Positions 53,456 through 61,319 of a DNA stretch of 64,000 nt are shown one piece after another (positions within the stretch are counted from its first letter, which is position 1; each line of letters starts with the position of its first letter). The notes under the pieces are model-generated. The model was not told the DNA's origin, searched no databases, and saw only the letters and a list, made by a program, of their open reading frames with translations. The stretch spans positions 248,001 to 312,000 of the forward strand of contig JAXMAB010000005.1 of NCBI GenBank assembly GCA_046350655.1. Reading direction: 5' to 3'. The translations under genes were made by a program, and so were the position numbers. Source of the stretch: JAEUHO01 sp046350655 (GTDB taxonomy: Bacteria; Planctomycetota; PLA2; JAEUHO01).

Positions 53456-54838
53456 TTAGAGTGCGAGCTGCCACTGCAGCCGGATCAGCACGCCGTCGCC
53501 GTCACCCGTCGGCTCGTACCCGGCGTAGGTGTCGGCCAGGAAGTGGCCGTCCTGCTCGCCGGTGATGAAGGCGGCGTCGACGGTCACCTTGTCGGCGTGC
53601 CCGTCGATGTAGTAGTTGACCGCGACGCCGATCTCGGAGCCGCCGATCTCGCTGTTGTCCGGGCCGCCCTCGTAATACGAGTAGCGCGCCGCCACTTCCC
53701 AAGCCGTGCCCGGGAAGAGGTAGCCGACCTGCGCGAGGTAGGCGAAGCCCGTGATGTCGAGGCCGACGCCGTTACCGGCGTCCCAGTCCGTCGCCTGGTA
53801 GGCCAAGGTCGCCGACAGGCCGCCCCACGCGAACGCCGCGTCCACGCCCCACGTCAGGCGGTCGGCGTACTTGACGAACGGGTTCTCGTTCGCGTGATCG
53901 GTGTAGTAGTGCCCCCAGGCGCCGACGGACGCCGCCCACTCGCACTCGTGCGAGCGCAGCGCGCCCTCCTCGTAGCCGAGGTGACCCTTGATGTCCCAGT
54001 TCACGCGCGCGGCGTACGCGAAGCAGTCGCTCGTCGTCCCGTCGAGGACGTTGCGGTGCACCGGGCCGTCGCCGTTGGTGACGGTGACCATGTACTGCCA
54101 CTCGCCGTCGCACCCGAACGCGCCGTGCAGCATCGCGCCGTAGTCACGGTTGCGGTCGGTGTAGCCCGGCATCACCTGGCCGAGGAACGCCGACGCCATC
54201 GAGACGTCCACGAACTGCTGCATCTCGGGCGGCGTCATGAGCTGACGGGTCGTCGGCGTCTTGACGAGGCCCATGCGGAAGATCGCGTACGGGCTCGTCT
54301 CGTACTCGATCCAGCCCTCGCGCAGCGTCCCGTACAGCTCGGACGGCGACAGCGTGCTCCGCGGGCGCGCGCCCGCCGGCGCCAGCCTCACGCCGTACAG
54401 CTCGCTCGTGAACGAGTCCGCGCCGGTCTCGTTCTGGTACCAGGCGCCGCTGTGGCCGAACTCGAGCTCGGCGTAGTAGTGGACGTCGCAGGTCGCGTCG
54501 CCCGAGAACTTCAGCGTCGCGCGCGGAAGCGAGAAGCCCGACAGGTCGCCGCCCGGGTTGGGCTCGGTCGCCGAGTCGTCCCAGTCGAAGCCCTCCCAAC
54601 GCGTCTGCAGCGTCAGGTTGATCTTCAGGAGGAACGAGCCGCCGCGGATCCAGAAGCCGCCGTCGTAGCCGGCCTGGCCCGCGCCGCCGACGAGCGATGC
54701 GTCGGCCTTGGACGTCGAGAGATAGGCGTCGACCGCCGACTGCACCTCGCGCGACGACGTGTCGGCGAGCGCCGGAGCGGCGAACGCGGCCAGGGCGAGC
54801 ACGCCGCCGGCGAGGGACATCGAGACCTTCGGACGCAT
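53456..54838 (-). CDS. OprP/OprO-like porin 6 (most diverged paralogue, leader class A)
   Basis: The 460-residue product has the class A signal (MRPKVSMSLAGGVLALAAFAAPALA) and shared mature start. It is the most diverged copy, with AYLSTSKADAS, a longer loop after WYQNETGADS containing GARPRSTLSPSELYG, VSMASAFLGQVMPGYTDR, YQATDWDAGNGVG and EVAARYSYYEGGPDN. It also has ITGEQDGHFLADTYAGYE near the end. The middle block is still close to the others. AGGAGGT precedes the ATG at 54838, and a GTG at 54844 would add two residues. As the first gene in transcription order and the oldest-looking one, it may be the founder. Confidence 0.88.
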   Translation of the reverse strand: MRPKVSMSLAGGVLALAAFAAPALADTSSREVQSAVDAYLSTSKADASLVGGAGQAGYDGGFWIRGGSFLLKINLTLQTRWEGFDWDDSATEPNPGGDLSGFSLPRATLKFSGDATCDVHYYAELEFGHSGAWYQNETGADSFTSELYGVRLAPAGARPRSTLSPSELYGTLREGWIEYETSPYAIFRMGLVKTPTTRQLMTPPEMQQFVDVSMASAFLGQVMPGYTDRNRDYGAMLHGAFGCDGEWQYMVTVTNGDGPVHRNVLDGTTSDCFAYAARVNWDIKGHLGYEEGALRSHECEWAASVGAWGHYYTDHANENPFVKYADRLTWGVDAAFAWGGLSATLAYQATDWDAGNGVGLDITGFAYLAQVGYLFPGTAWEVAARYSYYEGGPDNSEIGGSEIGVAVNYYIDGHADKVTVDAAFITGEQDGHFLADTYAGYEPTGDGDGVLIRLQWQLAL

Positions 54839-54876
54839 GAACACCTCCTGGGAGCCCTCCCGGGCCCGAACGACCC

Positions 54877-54882
54877 GTTGTA
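54877..54882 (-). promoter_or_regulatory. Putative -10 box TACAAC of porin 6
   Basis: TACAAC lies with TACAA starting 44 nt upstream of the ATG at 54838, as in porins 1 and 4. Confidence 0.5.
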
Positions 54883-54940
54883 GCGGCCGACGCGCGCCGA
54901 GGGAAGCGCCCGGTCCGATCGACCCCCGGGGGGGGCGCGC

Positions 54941-56794
54941 TCAGCGCGAGCCCAACACGACCGTCACCGACACCTCGGCGCCGTCCCGCAGCACCTTCAC
55001 GACCACGGAGTCGCCGGGCTTGCGGGCGGCGAGCGCCTTCGCGAGGTCGCGCAGGTCCTTCACGACGACGAGGCCGATCGCGGTGATCGTGTCGGCGGCC
55101 CGGATCCCGGCCTTCGCCGCCGGCCCGCCCTCGGCCACCTCCGCCACCACGACCCCGCCGACGTCCGACCCGCGCGCGGGCACGACCCCGAGGGCGGCGC
55201 GCGACCGCTCGACCTTCGGCGGGTCGGTGTAGGCCACGCGCTCGTCGCGATCGCCGAGCACGCGCGCGACGTCGAGGGCGAGCGACGTCACCTTCGCCCC
55301 GTCCTCCGCGTTGATCGTCTCCCACGTGTCGCGGGGCGTGTGGTACTCCGGGTGGAGGCCGGTGAAGAAGAACAGGACGGGGATCTTCTTCCGGAAGAAC
55401 GACGTGTTGTCCGACGGCGCGACGCCCTGGGGGTCCCACGCGAGCGCGAGGCCGTACGGCGCGTTGGCGGCCTCGACGATCGCCTGCAGCCCGGCGCCGG
55501 TCCCGACGCCGCCGATCTCGAGCTTCCGCTGCGGGTCGTACCGCCCCACCATGTCGAGGTTCACCATCGTGACCATGCGCGCGAGCGGCAGCGTCGGGTG
55601 CTCGACGAAGTGCTCCGACCCGAGGAGGCCCAGTTCCTCGCCGGAGAACGACAGGAACAGCACCGACCGCCGCAGCGGCGCGACCGCGAGCGCCTCCGCG
55701 ATCTCGAGGAGCGCCGCGGTCCCCGACGCGTTGTCGTCGGCGCCCGGGTGCATCCGCCCCTGCGCCGTCGGCCCGCCCGCGCTGCCGAACCACCCGAGGC
55801 CGACGTGGTCGTGGTGCGCGCCCACGACGACGACCTCGTCGCGCCGCGCGGGATCGCGGCCCGGCAGCAGCGCCGCGACGTTGCGCGCGTTTTTCGCCTT
55901 GCTCCGCTCGAACGCGGTCCGCAGCCGCACCGTCGTCCCGGGCACCCGGCGCGACGCGGGCCTCGCGGTCCCGCCCGCCTCGATCTCCGCCTGCAACGCC
56001 GCGATCCCGCGCCCGAGCGGCGCGAGGAGCGCGTCGGCCGTCGCCTTCGACACGAACGCGACCGGCAGCAGCGCGCTCCCCGGCGTCACGCCCACCGTCT
56101 CGCTCCAGTGCAGCAGCGGGTCGCGCTCGGGCGTGCCCGTCGCGCGGTCGTTGACGATCAGCAGCGCGGCGGCGCCGCGCTCGCTCGCGCGCGCGAGCTT
56201 CGCCCGGAACGTCGCGTGCTCGCTGAACCCGCCCTCGCGCGCCGGCTCGCGCCGGATCACGAGGACGACCTTGTCCGTCACGTCGAGCCCCGCGTAGTCG
56301 TCGTACCCGCGCTCGGGGTCCACGACGCCGAACCCCGCGAACACGAGGTCGCCGGCGGCGGCGGTGCTCGGGCTCATCGCCATCGGGTTCCAGTCGCGCT
56401 CGACCTCGAAGGACCGCGAGGCCCGGTCGCCGCCGACCTCGAGCGTGTTGCCGGGCGCCAGCCGCGGCAGGTCGATCGTGAACGGCTGGAAGTAGGTCCC
56501 GTCCGTGCCCGCCGGCGCGAGGCCGAGCCGCGCGAACTCGGACGCGACGTACGCGGACGCCGCCCACGCGCCGGGCTCGACCGACATGCGGCCGCCGAGC
56601 TCCGGCGACGCGAGATAGCGGACGCGCGCGCGGAACTCCTCGGCGGAGATGCGAGTCGTGCCCGTCGGCGGGGCCGCGGCGGCGGTCGCGTCCCCCGCGC
56701 CCGCGCGACGCGGCGCCCCGAGGAGCGAGAGGCCGCACGAGAGGACGAGGAGCAGCGCCGCGACCGGGCGCCGCGGGGAGGAAACGACGGCCAT
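54941..56794 (-). CDS. Exported M28-family zinc aminopeptidase with PDZ domain
   Basis: The 617-residue protein has a signal peptide (about 1-32), a protease-associated domain (about 160-300), a peptidase M28 domain with zinc ligands in VGAHHDHVG, GADDNASG, SGEELGLLGS, NLDMVGR and PEYHTPRDTWE, and a C-terminal PDZ module (GVVVAEVAEGGPAAKAGIRAADTITAI). It trims amino acids from peptides in the periplasm or outside the cell. A copy of the dispersed motif lies inside the gene twice (near 55970 and 56411) without breaking the frame. GGAG lies 6 nt before the ATG at 56794. It sits upstream of the porins on the same strand. Confidence 0.92.
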   Translation of the reverse strand: MAVVSSPRRPVAALLLVLSCGLSLLGAPRRAGAGDATAAAAPPTGTTRISAEEFRARVRYLASPELGGRMSVEPGAWAASAYVASEFARLGLAPAGTDGTYFQPFTIDLPRLAPGNTLEVGGDRASRSFEVERDWNPMAMSPSTAAAGDLVFAGFGVVDPERGYDDYAGLDVTDKVVLVIRREPAREGGFSEHATFRAKLARASERGAAALLIVNDRATGTPERDPLLHWSETVGVTPGSALLPVAFVSKATADALLAPLGRGIAALQAEIEAGGTARPASRRVPGTTVRLRTAFERSKAKNARNVAALLPGRDPARRDEVVVVGAHHDHVGLGWFGSAGGPTAQGRMHPGADDNASGTAALLEIAEALAVAPLRRSVLFLSFSGEELGLLGSEHFVEHPTLPLARMVTMVNLDMVGRYDPQRKLEIGGVGTGAGLQAIVEAANAPYGLALAWDPQGVAPSDNTSFFRKKIPVLFFFTGLHPEYHTPRDTWETINAEDGAKVTSLALDVARVLGDRDERVAYTDPPKVERSRAALGVVPARGSDVGGVVVAEVAEGGPAAKAGIRAADTITAIGLVVVKDLRDLAKALAARKPGDSVVVKVLRDGAEVSVTVVLGSR

Positions 56795-56905
56795 GGCGGG
56801 CTCCGGCGACGGACGAGGCGACGATGGAAACGCCGCGCGCGGGGGCGAGCCAGCGGAATCCGCGCGCGCGGGCCGCGGCCGGCCGCCGGCGGCGCGACGG
56901 CAGGG

Positions 56906-56911
56906 TAGGGT
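56906..56911 (+). promoter_or_regulatory. Putative -10 box TAGGGT of the TPR-metallopeptidase gene
   Basis: TAGGGT ends 7 nt before the GTG at 56919, in the short divergent region with the M28 peptidase gene. Confidence 0.35.
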
Positions 56912-56918
56912 AGGCGAC

Positions 56919-58517
56919 GTGCCCCGTCGCCTCCGCTGGACGTCCGCCTGCCTGTGGCTCGCCTCGCTCCCGGCGGCGACGGCGCGCGGCGGCGAAGGCC
57001 CGACGACGACGCCCGCCGCCGTGGGCGTGGCGCACGAGGCCGAGGTCGACGCGTCGGTACGCGAGGCCCGCGAGCTCCTGGGCGCCGACCGCCCCGCGGC
57101 CGCCGTCGCGCGCCTCGGGCCGGTGGTCGCGCGCGCGCCGCGCGCGGGCGACGCGTGGGCGACCCTCGGCGAGGCGCAGCGCAAGCGGTGCCAGCTGGGG
57201 CTCGCGCGCGCGGCCTTCGAGCGCGCCCTCGAGATCGACGCGGCGGACGCCGCGGCGTGCGCCGGCCTCGCCGACGTCTTCCTCCAGTCGGGCGAGCCCG
57301 ACACGGCGCTGGCCGTCGCGCAAGCGGGCCTCGACGCGCTCGCCGCCGCCGGGACCGACGACGGCCGGCCCTGGCGCGCGAAGGCCCTGGCCCTCGTCGA
57401 GCTGAGGCGCTACGACCTCGCGTCGGAGGCGGGGCTGCGCGCGACGGCGCTGCGCCCCGACGACCCGCGGTGCGCCGAGGCCTACGCCTCCGCCCTCTTC
57501 CGCTCCGGGCGCATCGACGCGTGCCGCCGCGAGTACCAGCGCGCGGTCGCGCTCGACCCGCGCACCGAGGACGCGACGATGCGGCTCGGGAACGGCTTCG
57601 GCCCCGACGTGCGGGGGAAGCCCTGGCTCGACGGCGAGGACCGGCCGCGGTTCGAGGCCGCGCTCGCCGCGTGGGACCGCGGCGACCTCGACGACGCGAT
57701 GCGGCGCTTCCTCGACCTCGCGGCCGCGCGGCCCCTCGTCCACAAATACCGGCTCGGGCTCGGGCTGACCCGCGTCTCGATCCGCCGGCGCAACGAGGCG
57801 TTCCTCGGCGGCGACGCCCCGGCCCTCTACGCGCGGCTCCCCGCGCCGGCGGTGGAGGGCGTCGAGGCGGTCGTGCTCGGCTACGCGCGCCTGCGCCCCG
57901 CCGAGCAGCACGTCGTGCGCGTCGCGGTCGCGCCGTCGCGGCGATGGCTGCCCGCGCTGCGGGCCGCCGGCGCCTCCCACGAGGTGGTCCCGCTCGCCGC
58001 GGAGCTCACGGACGCGCCGAGCCGCCGCGGTCTCGAGGGCAAGGCGTCGTTCGACGGGCGGTGGTACGCGCACCTGCGCGGCGTCGGGGGCCCGGACGGC
58101 GCCACGGGCGAGGAGAAGCTCCGCGAGGCCGCCGAGTTCGGCTTCAACACGTTCGCGCACGAGTGGGGCCACCAGCTGCACCGGCACGGCCTGCCCGCGG
58201 AGCAGCAGGCCCGCGTCGGCGAGCTCTATCGTGCCGCGGTCGCGTCGAACGCGTGTCTCGACTACTACGCGGCCAGCAACGAGGACGAGTACTTCGCGCA
58301 GGGCTACGAGGCCTTCGTGTCGGTGCTCAAGCGCGGCTGCCTGCCGGAGACGGCGCGGCACACGCGCCGGGAGCTGGCGCGGCGCGACCCGGCGCTCCAC
58401 GACTTCCTCCTCGGCGTCCTCGACACGTCGCACGAGTCGCGCGACGTCGAGGCGGAGCTGCTCGCGCTCGCCCGCGGCGAACCGCCGCCCGTGCGGCCCG
58501 AGCCCGGCGATCGCTGA
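56919..58517 (+). CDS. Exported TPR protein with HEWGH metallopeptidase domain
   Basis: The 532-residue product starts at GTG with a signal peptide (RLRWTSACLWLASLPAATA), then about three TPR-like repeats (residues about 40-180), an unassigned middle, and a C-terminal zinc peptidase domain: NTFAHEWGHQLHRHG (HExxH ligands and catalytic Glu), then NEDEYFAQGYEAFVS, with a downstream Glu suited as third ligand. The EYFAQG sequence recalls the anthrax lethal factor/Pro-Pro endopeptidase type of gluzincin. It probably cleaves proteins outside the cytoplasm. It is divergent from the M28 peptidase gene and next to another exported protein of unknown function. Confidence 0.75.
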   Translation: MPRRLRWTSACLWLASLPAATARGGEGPTTTPAAVGVAHEAEVDASVREARELLGADRPAAAVARLGPVVARAPRAGDAWATLGEAQRKRCQLGLARAAFERALEIDAADAAACAGLADVFLQSGEPDTALAVAQAGLDALAAAGTDDGRPWRAKALALVELRRYDLASEAGLRATALRPDDPRCAEAYASALFRSGRIDACRREYQRAVALDPRTEDATMRLGNGFGPDVRGKPWLDGEDRPRFEAALAAWDRGDLDDAMRRFLDLAAARPLVHKYRLGLGLTRVSIRRRNEAFLGGDAPALYARLPAPAVEGVEAVVLGYARLRPAEQHVVRVAVAPSRRWLPALRAAGASHEVVPLAAELTDAPSRRGLEGKASFDGRWYAHLRGVGGPDGATGEEKLREAAEFGFNTFAHEWGHQLHRHGLPAEQQARVGELYRAAVASNACLDYYAASNEDEYFAQGYEAFVSVLKRGCLPETARHTRRELARRDPALHDFLLGVLDTSHESRDVEAELLALARGEPPPVRPEPGDR

Positions 58518-58534
58518 CCGGCCGCGCGCGGCCG

Positions 58535-59548
58535 TCAGCGCAGGAAGAGGCGCTCGTAGCCGAGGGCGGGCTCGGGGTCCTTGGGGTCGAGCCCGAACCC
58601 GGCGAGCACCGCGCCGACGAGCTCGCCCGGGTTGGCGAACACGCTCGCGTACGCGTCCGGCACGTTGAGCGCGCCCGCGACCTCGGCCGCCATGACGGCG
58701 TACCCGGGCAGGTCGACGAGCACCGACCCCGACGGCACGGGCAGCTTCGCGATGCGGCGGAACGCCTGCAGCACCGCCCAGCGCAGCTTGAGCCGGCCGG
58801 TCTCGTCCGCGGCGTCCCATCGCGCCTTCGCGAACGCGACGAACCGGTGCATACGCGCGTACACGCGACGCACGACCGCGCCGCTCGCGTCCATGGTCGC
58901 GCGGACCTGCGGGCGGACCGCGAGGCGCTGCCCCTCCGTCGGGGCCAGCTCGCTGTTGCGCGCGACGCACACGAGGAACACCGCGAGCTCCTCGAACGCG
59001 TCGAGGGCGTTGCCGCTCACCGCGGGCGCGGGCTCCGCGGAGAACGTCTCGGCCTTGCGCGCGAGCACGCGCGCGACCACGCCGCCCCATCCCTTCTTCG
59101 CGCCCGACGACCGCTCCGCGAGCGCCGTCGAGAAGGCCGACGAGAACGCGCGCATCGCGTTGGCGTCGGCGGCGGCCCCGGGCACCGGACGGAGCTTGTC
59201 GAAGTCGACGCTCACCTGGTCGAACCAGCGCTTGTCGACCTCGGACATCCTCGGCCACGCGGTCTCGACCTCGTCGCGGAGCGCGGTCTCGTCGGCCAGC
59301 GTCAGGCCCACGTCCTGCGTCGCCTCGAGGGTGTCCACGAACGCGTCGAGGATCCCGCGCTGCAGCGGGACCTCGCCCTCGACGAGCACCTCGCCCGCCT
59401 TCCCCTCGCGGAACTGCGGGTCGAACATCCGCCCGTCGCCCTTCGGCGCCGGGGCCGGCGGCGGGGCCGACGGTTCGTCGGCGGCCGCGGGGACCGCGGG
59501 CGCGAGGAGGAGGGCGACGAGAGCGATGCGGACGAGGGGGGAGTTCAT
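58535..59548 (-). CDS. Exported hypothetical protein
   Basis: The 337-residue product has a signal peptide (about 1-23, ending PAAA), a Pro-rich spacer and a mostly helical body (ILDAFVDTLEATQDVGLTLADETALRDEVETAW; FEELAVFLVCVARNSELA). No family was recognised. The shared FD, WFDQVSVDFD and helical pattern suggest a soluble secreted bundle. It is convergent with the metallopeptidase gene, 17 nt apart. A role with that enzyme is only a guess by position. Confidence 0.55.
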   Translation of the reverse strand: MNSPLVRIALVALLLAPAVPAAADEPSAPPPAPAPKGDGRMFDPQFREGKAGEVLVEGEVPLQRGILDAFVDTLEATQDVGLTLADETALRDEVETAWPRMSEVDKRWFDQVSVDFDKLRPVPGAAADANAMRAFSSAFSTALAERSSGAKKGWGGVVARVLARKAETFSAEPAPAVSGNALDAFEELAVFLVCVARNSELAPTEGQRLAVRPQVRATMDASGAVVRRVYARMHRFVAFAKARWDAADETGRLKLRWAVLQAFRRIAKLPVPSGSVLVDLPGYAVMAAEVAGALNVPDAYASVFANPGELVGAVLAGFGLDPKDPEPALGYERLFLR

Positions 59549-59595
59549 GGTCGGAGAGCGCCGGGCCCCGCCATTCTCGCACCGATCCCGCGGGC

Positions 59596-59601
59596 TACCA
59601 T
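59596..59601 (+). promoter_or_regulatory. Putative -10 box TACCAT of hutU
   Basis: TACCAT ends 9 nt before the hutU ATG; GCGCCCGCC between them contains no ribosome site, which points to a leaderless message. Confidence 0.45.
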
Positions 59602-59610
59602 GCGCCCGCC

Positions 59611-61317
59611 ATGCCGCCCCCCGCCGCGACCCCGTCCCCGACCCCGCCCCACGACTTCGCCGCCGGCTACACGGGCCCGGTCCGGGCCCCGCGCGGCGCG
59701 GCGCGGACGTGCGCCTCCTGGACCCTCGAGGCGCCGTTCCGGATGCTCCAGAACAACCTCGACCCGGAGGTCGCCGAGGACCCCCAACGCCTCGTCGTCT
59801 ACGGCGGGACGGGCCGGGCCGCGCGCTCCTGGCGCGACGTCCGGTCCATCCTCGCGACGCTCGCCCGGATGAAGCCCGACGAGACGCTGTGCGTCCAGTC
59901 CGGCCGGCCGGTCGCCGTCTGGCGCACCCACGAGGACGCGCCGCGGGTGCTCATCAGCAACAGCCAGCTGGTCCCCGGCTGGGCGACGTGGGACGAGTTC
60001 CGCCGCCTCGAGGCGCTCGGCCTCACGATGTACGGCCAGATGACCGCGGGCTCGTGGATCTACATCGGCACCCAGGGCATCGTCCAGGGCACCTACGAGA
60101 CGTTCGCGGCGTGCGGCCGCGCCCACTTCAACGGCGACCTCACGGGCCGCCTCGTCGTCACGGGCGGCCTCGGCGGCATGGGCGGGGCCCAGCCCCTCGC
60201 GGCCACGATGGCCGGCGCCACCTTCCTCGCCGCCGACGTCGACGGCACCCGCATCGACAAGCGCCTCGCCACCCGCTACCTCGACCGCCGCATCGACGAC
60301 CTCGACGCCGCGATCACGGCGGCCGTCGCGGCGCGCGACCGCGGCGAGGCGGTCTCCATCGGCGTGTGCGCCAACGTCGTGGACCTCCTCCACGCCCTCG
60401 AGCGCCGCGGCATCGTCCCCGACGTCCTCACCGACCAGACCTCGGCCCACGACCCGCTCAAGGGGTACGTGCCGCCGGGCCTCGCGTACCCCGACGCGGT
60501 CGCGCTCCGCGAACGGGACCCGAAGGGCTACGTCGCGCGGTCCCTCGCGGGCATGCGCACGCACGTCGAGGCCATGCTCCGCCTCAAGGACGCCGGCGCG
60601 GTCACGTTCGACTACGGCAACAACCTCCGCGGCGGCGCGACGCAGGCCGGGTGCGCCGACGCGTTCCGCATCCCGGGCTTCGTGCCCGAGTACATCCGCC
60701 CGCTGTTCTGCCTCGGCAAGGGGCCGTTCCGCTGGGTCGCGCTCTCGGGCGACCCCGCCGACATCGCGCGCACCGACCGCCTCGCGCTCGAGCTCTTCCC
60801 CGGCGACCCCTACCTCGCGACGTGGATGAAGATGGCGGGCGAGCGCATCGCGTTCCAGGGCCTCCCGGCGCGCATCTGCTGGCTCGGCCTCGGCGAGCGC
60901 GCGAAGCTCGGCCTCGCGATGAACGACCTCGTGCGCAAGGGCGAGCTCAAGGCGCCGATCGTGATCGGCCGCGACCACCTCGACACGGGCAGCGTCGCGA
61001 GCCCGTACCGCGAGACCGAGGCGATGAAGGACGGCAGCGACGCGATCGCCGACTGGCCGGTCCTCAACGCGCTAATGAACACGGCCGCGGGCGCGACGTG
61101 GGTCTCGCTGCACCACGGGGGCGGCGTCGGCATCGGCGCGTCGATCCACGCGGGCATGGTCGTCGTCGCGGACGGCACCGAGGCCGCCGCGCGCCGGCTC
61201 GAGCGCGTGCTCACGTGCGACCCGGGCATGGGCGTCGTGCGCCACGCGGAAGCGGGCTACGAGGCCGCGCAGGTCTTCGGGAAGCGCCACGGGGTGGACC
61301 GGCCGGACGCGAGGTGA
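59611..61317 (+). CDS. hutU: Urocanate hydratase
   Basis: HutU hydrates urocanate to 4-imidazolone-5-propionate in histidine catabolism, using tightly bound NAD. The 568-residue product has the family length and motifs: FRMLQNNLDPEVAEDP, VVYGGTGRAARSW, the NAD-binding GGLGGMGGAQPLA, FDYGNNLRGGA, IGRDHLDTGSVASPYRETE and the C-terminal SLHHGGGVGIGASIHAG. The dispersed motif occurs within it, in GLAYP. hutI follows 2 nt after the stop. No hutH or hutG gene lies in the window, so the rest of the pathway must be elsewhere. Confidence 0.97.
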   Translation: MPPPAATPSPTPPHDFAAGYTGPVRAPRGAARTCASWTLEAPFRMLQNNLDPEVAEDPQRLVVYGGTGRAARSWRDVRSILATLARMKPDETLCVQSGRPVAVWRTHEDAPRVLISNSQLVPGWATWDEFRRLEALGLTMYGQMTAGSWIYIGTQGIVQGTYETFAACGRAHFNGDLTGRLVVTGGLGGMGGAQPLAATMAGATFLAADVDGTRIDKRLATRYLDRRIDDLDAAITAAVAARDRGEAVSIGVCANVVDLLHALERRGIVPDVLTDQTSAHDPLKGYVPPGLAYPDAVALRERDPKGYVARSLAGMRTHVEAMLRLKDAGAVTFDYGNNLRGGATQAGCADAFRIPGFVPEYIRPLFCLGKGPFRWVALSGDPADIARTDRLALELFPGDPYLATWMKMAGERIAFQGLPARICWLGLGERAKLGLAMNDLVRKGELKAPIVIGRDHLDTGSVASPYRETEAMKDGSDAIADWPVLNALMNTAAGATWVSLHHGGGVGIGASIHAGMVVVADGTEAAARRLERVLTCDPGMGVVRHAEAGYEAAQVFGKRHGVDRPDAR

Positions 61318-61319
61318 CC

